Below, in pieces: positions 1-7,033 of a stretch of DNA of 13,868 nt. Source of the DNA: Porphyrobacter sp. (lineage in GTDB: Bacteria > Pseudomonadota > Alphaproteobacteria > Sphingomonadales > Sphingomonadaceae); contig JAKFWB010000352.1 of assembly GCA_021732945.1 (NCBI GenBank), positions 1 through 13,868 of the forward strand, given 5' to 3'. Numbering within the stretch: the stretch's first letter is position 1; every line of letters begins with the position of its first letter. Under the pieces are notes generated by a model that worked only from the letters and a program-made list of their open reading frames with translations, was not told the DNA's origin and did not search any database. A program made the position numbers and the translations under genes.

Positions 1-452
1 AGCCCCTTGCACTGCCCCGCGACAAAGCTGACGATGCTGGAGGCGTCACGGTGGGTGAGCGCAATCCCGCTGGCCGCCGCCGCGCCATTGGCGGAGCTGA
101 TGCCGGGGACAACCTCGACCGGCACGCCAGCCGCGCGCGCGGTTTCGGCTTCTTCGCCGCCGCGCCCGAATATGAAGGGATCGCCGCCCTTCAGCCGGAC
201 GACATCACGGCCCGCCAGCGCCTCGCGCACCAGCAGCGCGTTGATGTCATACTGCGGCATGATGTGGCGCGCGCGTTGCTTGGCGACCGAGATCAGCCGC
301 GCATCAGAGCGTGCCAAGCCAAGGATATCGGGGCCGATCAGCCCGTCATGGACGATGACCTCCGCCCGCTCGATCAGCCGGGCAGCGCGCAGGGTAAGAA
401 GGTCCACCGGACCCGGCCCTGCGCCAACGAGATAGATGGTGCCAATCTGCAT
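1..452 (-). CDS. cobA: Uroporphyrinogen-III C-methyltransferase (SUMT), N-terminal part, cut by window edge
   Basis: The product transfers two methyl groups from S-adenosylmethionine to uroporphyrinogen III to give precorrin-2, the branch point to siroheme and cobalamin, in the cytoplasm. The frame is open from an ATG at 452 to base 1, giving 150 residues of a family usually about 250-280 long; the C-terminal part lies outside. Visible tetrapyrrole-methylase motifs are the N-terminal VGAGPGPVDLLT (9-20), the core VVRLKGGDPFIFGRGGEE (84-101) and VVPGISSANGAAAASGIALT (114-133), followed by HR. No fused CysG-type dehydrogenase domain precedes it, so this is the stand-alone CobA form. There is no clear Shine-Dalgarno sequence before the ATG. 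It lies 124 bases downstream of metC on the same strand. Siroheme is the cofactor of sulfite reductase, so a place beside sulfur amino-acid genes makes sense; the siroheme role is inferred from that context. Confidence 0.93.
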   Translation of the reverse strand, partial: MQIGTIYLVGAGPGPVDLLTLRAARLIERAEVIVHDGLIGPDILGLARSDARLISVAKQRARHIMPQYDINALLVREALAGRDVVRLKGGDPFIFGRGGEEAETARAAGVPVEVVPGISSANGAAAASGIALTHRDASSIVSFVAGQCKG

Positions 453-559
453 GACAGCGCAAATGGGCGAGGCCGCGCCGCCATGCCAGCGAGAATGGTT
501 TGGCGGCTGCGAAGCGCAGCTATTGGCGCCTTGTTTTGACGCCACCTGCGGTGGTCTGC

Positions 560-577
560 ATCGCGCTTCAGCGCGAT
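560..577 (-). terminator. Hairpin at the metC stop codon, possible transcript end or stabiliser
   Basis: A perfect 7-bp stem (ATCGCGC / GCGCGAT) with a 4-base loop overlaps the metC stop codon by one base. A second, shorter stem (CCACC-TGC-GGTGG, 542-554) follows it in the direction of metC transcription. Neither is followed by a T-run on the minus strand, so this is not a canonical Rho-independent terminator. It could weaken read-through into cobA or protect the 3' end of the upstream message. Confidence 0.3.
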
Positions 578-1764
578 CAAATGCGCGCCAAGGCCTGTGC
601 CAGATCGGAGATCAGATCATCGGCATCCTCCAGCCCGATCGACAGGCGGATCGCGGGCGCGCCGCCGGTGCCGGGCATGACGCTGCGATAATCTTCGGGG
701 CGGATCGGCAGGGCGAGGCTTTCAAACCCGCCCCAGCTGTAACCGATCCCGAACAGTTCGAGCGCATCGGCGGCGCGGGCCGATGCTGAGGGATCATCGC
801 TGGCGAGCACAAAGGCGAACAACCCGCAGCCGCCGGTAAAGTCGCGCCGCCACAGGGCATGGCCGGGATCGGAGGGGAGCAATGGGCAAATCACCCGCGC
901 CACCTGCGGCTGATCTGCCAACCATTCGGCAATTTTGAGGGCCGAGCGGGTCTGCGCTTCCAGCCGCACGCCCATGGTGCGCAATCCGCGCGCGGCGAGC
1001 GCGGCATCATCGGGGGAGACCACCTGTCCCAATTCCTGCGCGGTGCGGCGCAGCGCGGTGTACCAGCGTTTGCCCGCGCTTGCGCTGCCCATCATCAGAT
1101 CGGAATGGCCGCCGACATGTTTGGACAGGCTCATCATCACGATGTCGCAGCCATGCTCCAGCCCCGCGAAGCCCAGCGGGCTCGCCCAGGTGTTATCGAT
1201 CAGGCTGACCGCGCCGTGTTCGCGCGCGATGGCGGCGAGGGCGGGGACATCGCAGACCTCGAAGGTCAGGCTGCCGGGGCTTTCCAGCCACACCGCCTTC
1301 GCGCCCTTGGCGCAGAGCACGCGGAAGGCCTCGGTATCGCGCGGATCGAAAAAACTCGTCACCACCCCCATCCGCGTCAGCAACCCGGTCGCCATGCTGC
1401 GCGAGGGATCATAGGCATTATCGGCCATCAGCAGCCGGTCACCCGGCTTCAGAACCGCCAGAAGGCACCCGGCAATCGCCGCCACACCGCTGGGATAGAG
1501 CACGGTGCCATGCGCGCCGGGCTCAATTTCGGTCAGCGCCTCGGCCAGCGCCCACTGCGTCGGTGCGCCTCTGCGGCCATAGAAGAACTGCCCGTCGGCA
1601 TTATTGCCGCCCGCCGCCTGACGGTCAGCGTCTTTGTCATAAAGATGGGTGGAAGCGCGCCAGACGGGCGGATTGACGACAGCGCCGGTCCATTCCTTGC
1701 GCCGCCCGCCGCGCACCAGCCGGGTGGCGGGTTTGCGCGGCGTGTCGCCCCCGCCGCCACTCAT
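577..1764 (-). CDS. metC: Cystathionine beta-lyase, PLP-dependent
   Basis: The product cleaves cystathionine to homocysteine, pyruvate and ammonia in methionine synthesis, using pyridoxal phosphate in the cytoplasm. From the ATG at 1764 it has 395 residues, normal for the Cys/Met-metabolism PLP family. Key motifs are FYGRRGAPT (61-69, the tyrosine/arginine loop that contacts the neighbouring subunit's PLP), the LIDNTWASP strand (188-196, aspartate to the pyridine nitrogen) and MSLSKHVGGHSD (211-222), where Lys215 should form the Schiff base. The N-terminal VVNPPVWRASTHLY (29-42) is typical of beta-lyases rather than cystathionine gamma-synthases. The frame is open further upstream to 1821, but the start at 1764 is preferred because its ATG overlaps the sseA stop as ATGA, implying translational coupling. 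A gamma-lyase activity cannot be fully excluded by motif reading alone. Confidence 0.92.
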   Translation of the reverse strand: MSGGGGDTPRKPATRLVRGGRRKEWTGAVVNPPVWRASTHLYDKDADRQAAGGNNADGQFFYGRRGAPTQWALAEALTEIEPGAHGTVLYPSGVAAIAGCLLAVLKPGDRLLMADNAYDPSRSMATGLLTRMGVVTSFFDPRDTEAFRVLCAKGAKAVWLESPGSLTFEVCDVPALAAIAREHGAVSLIDNTWASPLGFAGLEHGCDIVMMSLSKHVGGHSDLMMGSASAGKRWYTALRRTAQELGQVVSPDDAALAARGLRTMGVRLEAQTRSALKIAEWLADQPQVARVICPLLPSDPGHALWRRDFTGGCGLFAFVLASDDPSASARAADALELFGIGYSWGGFESLALPIRPEDYRSVMPGTGGAPAIRLSIGLEDADDLISDLAQALARI

Positions 1765-2630
1765 TCGGGCACCGCGTGTTCTGGCCCTTGCGCCTTGGGC
1801 GTGTCGGGATCGGCGCCCCATTCGCTCCAGCTGCCATCATACAGCGCGGCCGTGTCCACTCCGATCAGATGGAGCGCGAACAGCAACACGCTGGCCGTTA
1901 CCCCGCTGCCGCAGGTAGCGGTGATGGGCAGCGCCAGATCGATTCCGGCGGCGGTAAAGGCTGTGCGCAGTTCATCGCGTGTTTTGTAGGTGCCATCGGG
2001 GTTCAGAACATCGGTAAACGGCAGGTTGAGCGCGCCGGGTATCCGCCCGTTCTGGCCGCCATGCACCGGATCAATCCCGCTGCCATAAACCCGGTCAGCC
2101 GAACGCGCGTCGAGCACCTGTTCGGCATGGCTGGCCAGATTGGCGAGCATATCCGCTTTGCTGCGCACGCGCGTGGGCGCTGCGCTGGCGGTCGGGGCAA
2201 TGGGAGCAATCGTGGGCGTGCCGGTTTCCAGCGGCAACCCTTCGGCCCGCCACTTGCCCAAGCCACCATCGAGGATCGCGACATTGGAGCGCCCGCTGGC
2301 GGTCAGCACGAACCACGCGCGCGCCGCGCTGCGGATCGCGCTGTCATCGTAAAGGATGATGCGGTCGTCCGCCGCCACGCAGAGCTGCGCGAGCCGCTCT
2401 GCCAGTTGCTCCCCGGTGGGGAAGGCATAGGGGACGCTGGATGTGGGATCGAGCAGGCTCGCCAGCCCCAGAAACCGCGCTCCAGGAATGTGCCCGGCGG
2501 CAAAATCGGCGGCGGCATCGCGCGCGGCGGTGGGCAGGTGGTGCGAGGCATCGAGCAGGACCATGCCCGGCATGCCGAGATTGTCGGCGAGCCATTGGGT
2601 CGAAACGAGATTGGAGAGGGCTGATGTCAT
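1761..2630 (-). CDS. sseA: 3-mercaptopyruvate sulfurtransferase, two rhodanese domains
   Basis: The product transfers sulfur from 3-mercaptopyruvate to thiol or cyanide acceptors and releases pyruvate. It has 289 residues in two rhodanese domains: an inactive N-terminal one (about 8-135, with FAAGHIPGAR at 43-52 and no cysteine in the active-site loop, which reads YDDSAIRSAARAW at 94-106) and a catalytic C-terminal one (about 155-285, with NGRIPGALNLPF at 194-205). The catalytic loop is CGSGVTA, with Cys240. This loop matches mercaptopyruvate sulfurtransferases; thiosulfate sulfurtransferases usually carry CRKGVTA. An in-frame GTG at 2639 is an alternative start adding three residues, but the ATG at 2630 with an upstream GGTGGGA is simpler. 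The gene overlaps metC by 4 bases, so the two are surely co-transcribed. The shared theme is cysteine/methionine sulfur handling. Confidence 0.93.
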   Translation of the reverse strand: MTSALSNLVSTQWLADNLGMPGMVLLDASHHLPTAARDAAADFAAGHIPGARFLGLASLLDPTSSVPYAFPTGEQLAERLAQLCVAADDRIILYDDSAIRSAARAWFVLTASGRSNVAILDGGLGKWRAEGLPLETGTPTIAPIAPTASAAPTRVRSKADMLANLASHAEQVLDARSADRVYGSGIDPVHGGQNGRIPGALNLPFTDVLNPDGTYKTRDELRTAFTAAGIDLALPITATCGSGVTASVLLFALHLIGVDTAALYDGSWSEWGADPDTPKAQGPEHAVPE

Positions 2631-2686
2631 GCGTCCCACCCTAACGCCCCAGCCGAGAGCTGCAAGGCACCAGCCGCTGTACAGGG

Positions 2687-3784
2687 TCAGCCAGTCGGTA
2701 TCTCCACCGCTTGGGCGCGCAGGCCGGGGATCGATCCCGGCGGATTATCGAGCCGGATCGGGTGCAGCCGCCCGGCGCCGCTGGTGCTGGGCGTGCCGAC
2801 CACGAAGCTGCGCGTTTGCACCGCCTGTCCCTCACCCTCCAGCGTAACATGCATCAGCGGGATGAACAGCGCCGCGCTCCCTTGCCGCAGGATCGCGATC
2901 TGCGACAGGGGTAGCTGAATTTCACCGCTGACGCTGCGGCTTTGGTGCGGACCGATCCGCGCCAGGCTGAGCGCCTGTTGCGCCGCGCCCGCCGAAGCGG
3001 CGTTGCTCGCCCCGCTGCGCGCGCTGACGAGCTGGGCTGCAATGCTCAGATCATTCACTGCGCGTTCGCTGCGGTTGGCCAGATTGATGCGATAGGCGAG
3101 CGTGAACATCATCACGCTGCGGGTCGCAGCAATGATGTCCACGGTGATGTCGAGCGGGGGGAGATCGTCCAGCGCGGTGTTCTGCGCTGCGCTGCCCGAT
3201 GGGGGCGGGGCAAGGTGCAGCACCTTGGGCTTGCGCCGCCACCGTAGCGTCACGCCGCCGATCAGCAGCGCCAACCCGCCAAGCGCCCCCGCGGCCCAAG
3301 GCCACCAAACCGGCAGGACCGATTGCAGAACCGGGCTTTGCGGCTCGCCCAGATCGACGGCCGGGGCATTTGGGGTCGGCAATGGCAGCGCGGCGGTGGT
3401 GGCGGGATCTGTCGCGCCCGGTGCTGGCGGTGCCGGGATTGGCGATGGCGTGCTGGTGGCAGGGCCGGGCGCTGGCGCGATCGCGGGGCTGGCCGCTGCG
3501 TTGGGCGCGGTGCGGGGCGAGGCGGATGGCCGTGTGAGCGGGCTGGGCGACGGCGAAGGCTCAGCCGTCAGCACCGGGGCAGGTGTAATGCGCGGCGCAG
3601 GCGCGGCGCGCGGTGGAAACGCCACGCCGCCGCGCTCGTCCACCGGCCCGGCTGGCGCAGGGGTGGGCGTAGGTGTCGGCTGGGGCAGCACAAAATCGCG
3701 TGACTGTTCCTGCGCTGCAAGCGACGTAGCCATCGCCAGCGCTCCGACGGCATAGACAAACAGGCGGGCGGGCAATGCGATCAT
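2687..3784 (-). CDS. Unrecognised secreted/membrane-anchored protein with Pro/Ala-rich stalk
   Basis: I do not recognise the family of this 365-residue protein. It starts with a plausible signal peptide (about 1-24: MIALPAR, then a hydrophobic stretch ending SLAAQ). Residues 30-150 are a low-complexity Pro/Ala/Thr/Ser-rich segment with PT and SP runs, likely an extended periplasmic stalk. One membrane helix follows (about 159-180, starting VWWPWAAG), then a basic RWRRK stop-transfer signal. That places the C-terminal 185 residues in the cytoplasm if the signal peptide is cleaved. The C-terminal part is ordered-looking, with alternating hydrophobic residues ([20 protein letters not shown], 211-230) suggesting a beta-rich fold. 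The gene lies 56 bases upstream of sseA on the same strand and could be read with it. It diverges from queF across 146 bases. The protein-coding call is strong; the function is unknown. Confidence 0.75.
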   Translation of the reverse strand: MIALPARLFVYAVGALAMATSLAAQEQSRDFVLPQPTPTPTPAPAGPVDERGGVAFPPRAAPAPRITPAPVLTAEPSPSPSPLTRPSASPRTAPNAAASPAIAPAPGPATSTPSPIPAPPAPGATDPATTAALPLPTPNAPAVDLGEPQSPVLQSVLPVWWPWAAGALGGLALLIGGVTLRWRRKPKVLHLAPPPSGSAAQNTALDDLPPLDITVDIIAATRSVMMFTLAYRINLANRSERAVNDLSIAAQLVSARSGASNAASAGAAQQALSLARIGPHQSRSVSGEIQLPLSQIAILRQGSAALFIPLMHVTLEGEGQAVQTRSFVVGTPSTSGAGRLHPIRLDNPPGSIPGLRAQAVEIPTG

Positions 3785-3930
3785 GGCGGGCTGGCTTGCT
3801 AAATGGCTTGGGCGGGGAAAGCGGCTGTGCGGCCGTTACGCTGAACGGGCGCTGTCCCCATAAGGGCGACTGCCGCTGTCCGTCCAGTTCCCTGCTTGCG
3901 CGCATCCCCCAATCGGGGCAACAGCGCGGC

Positions 3931-4416
3931 ATGGAATCGACCCCTGACAAGCCCGCCCCGACGCTATCTGGCGCTCCGCAGTTTCTCGGCAAGGACACCC
4001 CGTTGCCGACGTCGCCCGAAACGGCGGTGCTGGACTATGTACCCAATCCCCGGCCGGGGCTGACCTATCTGGTGCGCTTTGTTTCGCCGGAGTTCACTTC
4101 CCTCTGCCCGGTGACGAACCAGCCCGATTTTGCCCATCTGGTGATCGATTACGTGCCGGGCGATACCATTGTCGAAAGCAAAAGCCTGAAGCTGTTTCTG
4201 GGATCATTCCGCAACCACAACGGCTTTCACGAAGATGTGACCGTGGGGATCGGGGTGCGCTTGTTTGAAGAAATGCGCCCGCAATGGCTGCGGATTGGCG
4301 GTTACTGGTATCCGCGCGGCGGCATTCCGATCGATGTGTTCTGGCAATCATCCGCGCCGCCCATCGATCTCTGGGTGCCCGATCAGGGCGTGCCATCCTA
4401 TCGCGGGCGCGGCTGA
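3931..4416 (+). CDS. queF: NADPH-dependent 7-cyano-7-deazaguanine (preQ0) reductase
   Basis: The product reduces the nitrile of preQ0 to the aminomethyl group of preQ1 with two NADPH, a late step in making the tRNA wobble base queuosine. At 161 residues it is the short unimodal (YkvM-like) form of the tunnelling fold. Cys59 in [13 protein letters not shown] (55-67) should form the thioimide with the substrate, and Asp66 is the conserved acid. The family signature [14 protein letters not shown] (82-95) is complete, and HE at 100-101 supplies the substrate glutamate. The frame stays open to an ATG at 3775, but the extra 52 residues are Cys/Arg-rich, unlike QueF, and overlap the divergent gene, so the ATG at 3931 is chosen. 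No strong ribosome site and no preQ1 riboswitch-like structure was seen in the 146 bases upstream. Confidence 0.95.
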   Translation: MESTPDKPAPTLSGAPQFLGKDTPLPTSPETAVLDYVPNPRPGLTYLVRFVSPEFTSLCPVTNQPDFAHLVIDYVPGDTIVESKSLKLFLGSFRNHNGFHEDVTVGIGVRLFEEMRPQWLRIGGYWYPRGGIPIDVFWQSSAPPIDLWVPDQGVPSYRGRG

Positions 4417-4491
4417 TCCAGACCCCGGCTTGCCTGCGCTAGACCCCTGTTAGGCTGCTCTAGCCGCAATGTTTCTGCTTTGCAGACTTTC

Positions 4492-4507
4492 GATTCCACG
4501 TGGAACA
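4492..4507. promoter_or_regulatory. parS-like ParB-binding palindrome
   Basis: The site reads GATTCCACGTGGAACA. It contains a perfect 12-base palindrome (TTCCACGTGGAA, 4494-4505) and matches 14 of 16 positions of the parS sequence TGTTCCACGTGGAACA known from Pseudomonas; only the first two bases differ. It sits in the 99-base gap between the converging ends of queF and the cyclic-di-GMP gene, where no promoter operator is expected. ParB-parS directs chromosome origin segregation, and parS sites cluster near oriC. That this site is bound by ParB is inferred from sequence similarity alone. Confidence 0.6.
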
Positions 4508-4515
4508 TTGTCACG

Positions 4516-6711
4516 TCAGCCTGAGGTGGTGAGTTCCAGCTGAATGAAGCGCGGCGGGCCCTTGTTGGCATCGCGCCATTTGGCCAGCGGGAAAGCGCCA
4601 GCCCCAAGCGCTGCGAGCGGAATGCCCGCCTCTGCCAGCGAATAGGGCGAAATCCGATGCCGGGTCATGAAGCCGCCAGTGCCATCGCTGATCAGGGCGG
4701 TTTCGAACTTCAGTCCCTGGCTGCTCTCGGTAGCGTTCACCACCTTGCTGACCACCAGCTGGCCATGGCCCAGATCCAGCACCACGTCTGTCCCAATCGG
4801 CACGCCGGCAAGGCCATTGATCCGCGCCCCGGTTTTCGAAAGGTTGCGCAGGATCACGTCGTAATAGTGATCTTCATGGATCAACCCGACCTTGCGGAAC
4901 ATGCTGATCCGTTCGGCCCGGTGGCGCGCCGGGCCTTCGGGCGTGACCTTCATCATGCCTTCGGCGAAGTGCGCCAGCACAACGTCCTGCGTTAATGGAC
5001 GTGAGTAGATATAGCCCTGCACCAGATCCGCGCCGCGTTCGCGCACCAATGCCAGCTCGTCCATCGCCTCAACGCCTTCGGCGACGGTTTCCATTCCCAA
5101 GGCTTTGGCCAGCGCCACAATGGCGCTGATGATCGCGGGGTTGATATCGCCGTTCTCGGTGCAACCGCGCACGAAACTCTGGTCGATCTTGAGCTTGTTG
5201 AAGTGCCCGCCCTTCAGATAGCCGAGCGAGGAATAGCCGGTCCCGAAATCATCCAAGGCAAGGCGAACGCCCAGCTTTTTCAGATCGCCGAAGATCGTGT
5301 CGACCGATTCCAGATCGCCCACGAACACGCTTTCGGTGATTTCCAGCTCCAGCCGTCCCGGTGGCAGGCCGGATGCTTCCAGCGCGGCAGCGACGGTCTT
5401 GACGAAGCCGGGGCGCACAAATTGCTTGGCCGACACATTCACTGCAACCCGGATGGTGTCAGGCCAGTCCAGCGCGTCGGAGCAAGCCTGACGCAGGGCT
5501 GTTTCGCCGATGCGGATGATCAGATCGTCCTGCTCAGCCACGGGTATGAACTGCGCGGGCGAAATCGGGCCTTCTTCCGGATCGTGCCAGCGCAGCAGCG
5601 CCTCGAAGCATTTGACCACGTTGGTTTCAGGATCGACCAGTGGCTGATAGGCAAGACTTAGTTCGTCGCGGTCAACCGCATCGCGCAGGCGTTCGCCCAG
5701 CATCGCCGTCTTGTTGGCGGCATCGCGCAAATCGCTGGTGAAAAAGCAATAGGTGCCGCCGCGCGTATCCTTGGCGGAATAGAGCGCCATATCGGCGGCG
5801 CGGGTCAACTCGTCGCTGTCGAGGCCGTCATAAGGGGCAATAGCGATTCCAACCGAAGCGCCAATAATCGCGCGGCGACCGTTGATGGTGTAGGGCTGCG
5901 AGATCGACTGCACGATCCGGTTTGCCAATTCGCCCAGAGTGCCGCGATCATCCATGTCAGGCAGCAACACCTGAAACTCATCGCCGCCCAGTCGGCCAAC
6001 CTCGCCGCGATCCTTGATGATCGACGAAAGTCGTTGGGCCACCTGCTTCAGCAATTCATCGCCCGCCGGATGCCCCATGGTGTCATTGACCTGCTTGAAC
6101 CGGTCCAGATCCAGCATCATCAGCGCACAGCTGCGGCGGCTGACACGGAAGGCGGAAAGGGTGGCTGACAGGCGCTCATCAAGCTTGCGGCGGTTGGCCA
6201 GCCCGGTAAGTTCATCGACCTTGGATTGCCGCGCGATCTGCGTGTCATAGGCATATTGGCCAGAGATATCGACCGCGCTGCCCCGATAACCAAGGAAGTC
6301 GCCATTGGCACCAAGCAGCGGACGCCCGTTCAGCCGCCACCACCGCGTGGTGTTGCGTCCGCATTCGAGCGACACGATCTGTTCTTCCAGCTTGGATCGG
6401 GCCTTGAGCTTGAACGCCAGCGATCGCTGCGTGGCGGCGCCGGGTTCGCTGTCAATATCGTGGAACACCTGCACCATTGGCTGGCCGACCAGCGATCCCG
6501 CCTCCAGCCCCAGATCGTCCAGCGCGCGCTGCGAAAGGAAGGTGATCTGACCCGCCGCATCGGTCGCCCAGAACATGCCAATGCCAAGCTCTTCGACCTC
6601 GCCAAGCACTGATGCACGGTCGGGCCGCGCAGTGGCTGCTGCGACGCTCGAAGCCGATGCGCGCTGTCCTCCGGATGGTTCGCGCGCGGATTTGAGAAAG
6701 CCCAATGGCAT
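4516..6711 (-). CDS. PAS-GGDEF-EAL-PilZ cyclic-di-GMP signalling protein
   Basis: The product is a bifunctional-looking cyclic-di-GMP enzyme of 731 residues with no evident membrane segment. Its order is a PAS-like sensor (about 35-150, ending GYRGSAVDIS), GGDEF (about 160-325), EAL (about 340-585) and a C-terminal PilZ-like domain (about 594-685). The cyclase signature GGDEF is intact (242-246), but the inhibitory RxxD site that normally lies five residues before it is absent (KDRG there). The phosphodiesterase residues look intact: EALLRW (370-375), Asn425, ELEITES (455-461), DDFGTGYSSLGYLK (487-500), KID (508-510) and AEGVE (544-548). The PilZ part has NLSKTG (623-628), fitting [DN]xSxxG, but its arginine motif is off-register (R596/R601). 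A good AAGGA ribosome site lies 7 bases before the ATG. The gene diverges from pcs and converges on queF. The signal sensed is unknown. Confidence 0.93.
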   Translation of the reverse strand: MPLGFLKSAREPSGGQRASASSVAAATARPDRASVLGEVEELGIGMFWATDAAGQITFLSQRALDDLGLEAGSLVGQPMVQVFHDIDSEPGAATQRSLAFKLKARSKLEEQIVSLECGRNTTRWWRLNGRPLLGANGDFLGYRGSAVDISGQYAYDTQIARQSKVDELTGLANRRKLDERLSATLSAFRVSRRSCALMMLDLDRFKQVNDTMGHPAGDELLKQVAQRLSSIIKDRGEVGRLGGDEFQVLLPDMDDRGTLGELANRIVQSISQPYTINGRRAIIGASVGIAIAPYDGLDSDELTRAADMALYSAKDTRGGTYCFFTSDLRDAANKTAMLGERLRDAVDRDELSLAYQPLVDPETNVVKCFEALLRWHDPEEGPISPAQFIPVAEQDDLIIRIGETALRQACSDALDWPDTIRVAVNVSAKQFVRPGFVKTVAAALEASGLPPGRLELEITESVFVGDLESVDTIFGDLKKLGVRLALDDFGTGYSSLGYLKGGHFNKLKIDQSFVRGCTENGDINPAIISAIVALAKALGMETVAEGVEAMDELALVRERGADLVQGYIYSRPLTQDVVLAHFAEGMMKVTPEGPARHRAERISMFRKVGLIHEDHYYDVILRNLSKTGARINGLAGVPIGTDVVLDLGHGQLVVSKVVNATESSQGLKFETALISDGTGGFMTRHRISPYSLAEAGIPLAALGAGAFPLAKWRDANKGPPRFIQLELTTSG

Positions 6712-6795
6712 TGCTCGTCCTTGTTTTCAGGGTCGCGATGCGCCTGCCGAGCCCGTCAAGCCCTGAAATACAAACGCATGTTACCTTGGACTTAA

Positions 6796-6805
6796 CCCTA
6801 TAGGG
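6796..6805. repeat. 10-base perfect palindrome CCCTATAGGG
   Basis: A short self-complementary sequence 85-94 bases upstream of the cyclic-di-GMP gene start and about 63 bases upstream of the pcs promoter. It could be an operator half-way between the divergent genes, but ten bases is little and no repeat copy was seen. Confidence 0.2.
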
Positions 6806-6867
6806 CTGGCGGGATTGAGAAATGGTTACGCCCGGCAGTCGCCGGTTTGACTCATGCAACTCCGTGC

Positions 6868-6892
6868 GGAACGGATCGGCAGGCGCGGCGTT
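6868..6892 (+). promoter_or_regulatory. EcfG-type general-stress promoter upstream of pcs
   Basis: GGAAC at 6868-6872 and CGTT at 6889-6892 are separated by 16 bases. This is exactly the GGAAC-N16/17-CGTT consensus of the alphaproteobacterial general stress sigma factor EcfG (SigT in Caulobacter). It is oriented toward pcs and would start transcription near 6900, leaving a leader of about 130 bases. Transcription from here excludes the ATG at 6854 as the pcs start. A second exact match lies before mcr. Confidence 0.6.
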
Positions 6893-7033
6893 ATAGCCCT
6901 GCCGCCGCTGCTTGGTATATTCGTGCTGTGCAGAGGAGCTTGTTGTAATTTTAATGCATCACCGCCGCGCGTTAGGGATCGCGCACTGCGAGTTTTTGCG
7001 ATTATCGGGGGATGGGTCATTCCTGAAAACCTT

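Larger units (their letters stand above)
6712..7033. other. 322-base divergent intergenic region between the GGDEF-EAL gene and pcs
   Basis: This stretch holds the ribosome site of the leftward cyclic-di-GMP gene, a 10-base palindrome (6796-6805), the EcfG-type promoter for pcs (6868-6892) and an AT-rich leader of about 130 bases before pcs (for example 6941-6955). A ribosome-site-like AGAGGAG at 6932-6938 has no sensible start at the right distance. No convincing sigma-70 promoter was found for either gene. The reading frame of pcs stays open back to 6854, but its codon content here (clustered Cys, Arg and Asn, AT-rich codons) differs from the body of the gene, so I treat it as non-coding. 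Confidence 0.7.

Noticed and set aside
859..1989. 376-codon plus-strand frame opposite metC and sseA
   Set aside because: It runs across two well-supported opposite-strand genes and shows no recognisable domain.
1776..2624. 282-codon plus-strand frame opposite sseA
   Set aside because: It is a shadow of the sulfurtransferase frame, with no motif and composition typical of antisense GC-rich frames.
3907..3918. CCCC-AATC-GGGG mini hairpin before queF as a riboswitch element
   Set aside because: A 4-bp stem alone does not resemble a preQ1 aptamer, and the conserved A-rich tail is missing.
4438..4464. 6-bp inverted repeat GCTAGA / TCTAGC after queF as a terminator
   Set aside because: The loop is 15 bases, the stem is short and AT-containing, and no T-run follows.
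6941..6958. TGT-N12-GCA, a near match to the PpsR/CrtJ photosynthesis-repressor site TGT-N12-ACA
   Set aside because: The second half-site does not match and no paired copy is present; such partial matches are common.
7012..7026. ATG-GGT-CAT-TCC-TGA mini frame just before pcs, perhaps a true start hidden by an indel
   Set aside because: There is no ribosome site before it, and invoking a sequencing error is not needed given the GTG at 7034.
6854..7033. The 60-codon upstream extension of the pcs frame from the first ATG
   Set aside because: It overlaps the EcfG-type promoter, has atypical residue and codon content, and goes beyond the expected length of propionyl-CoA synthase.
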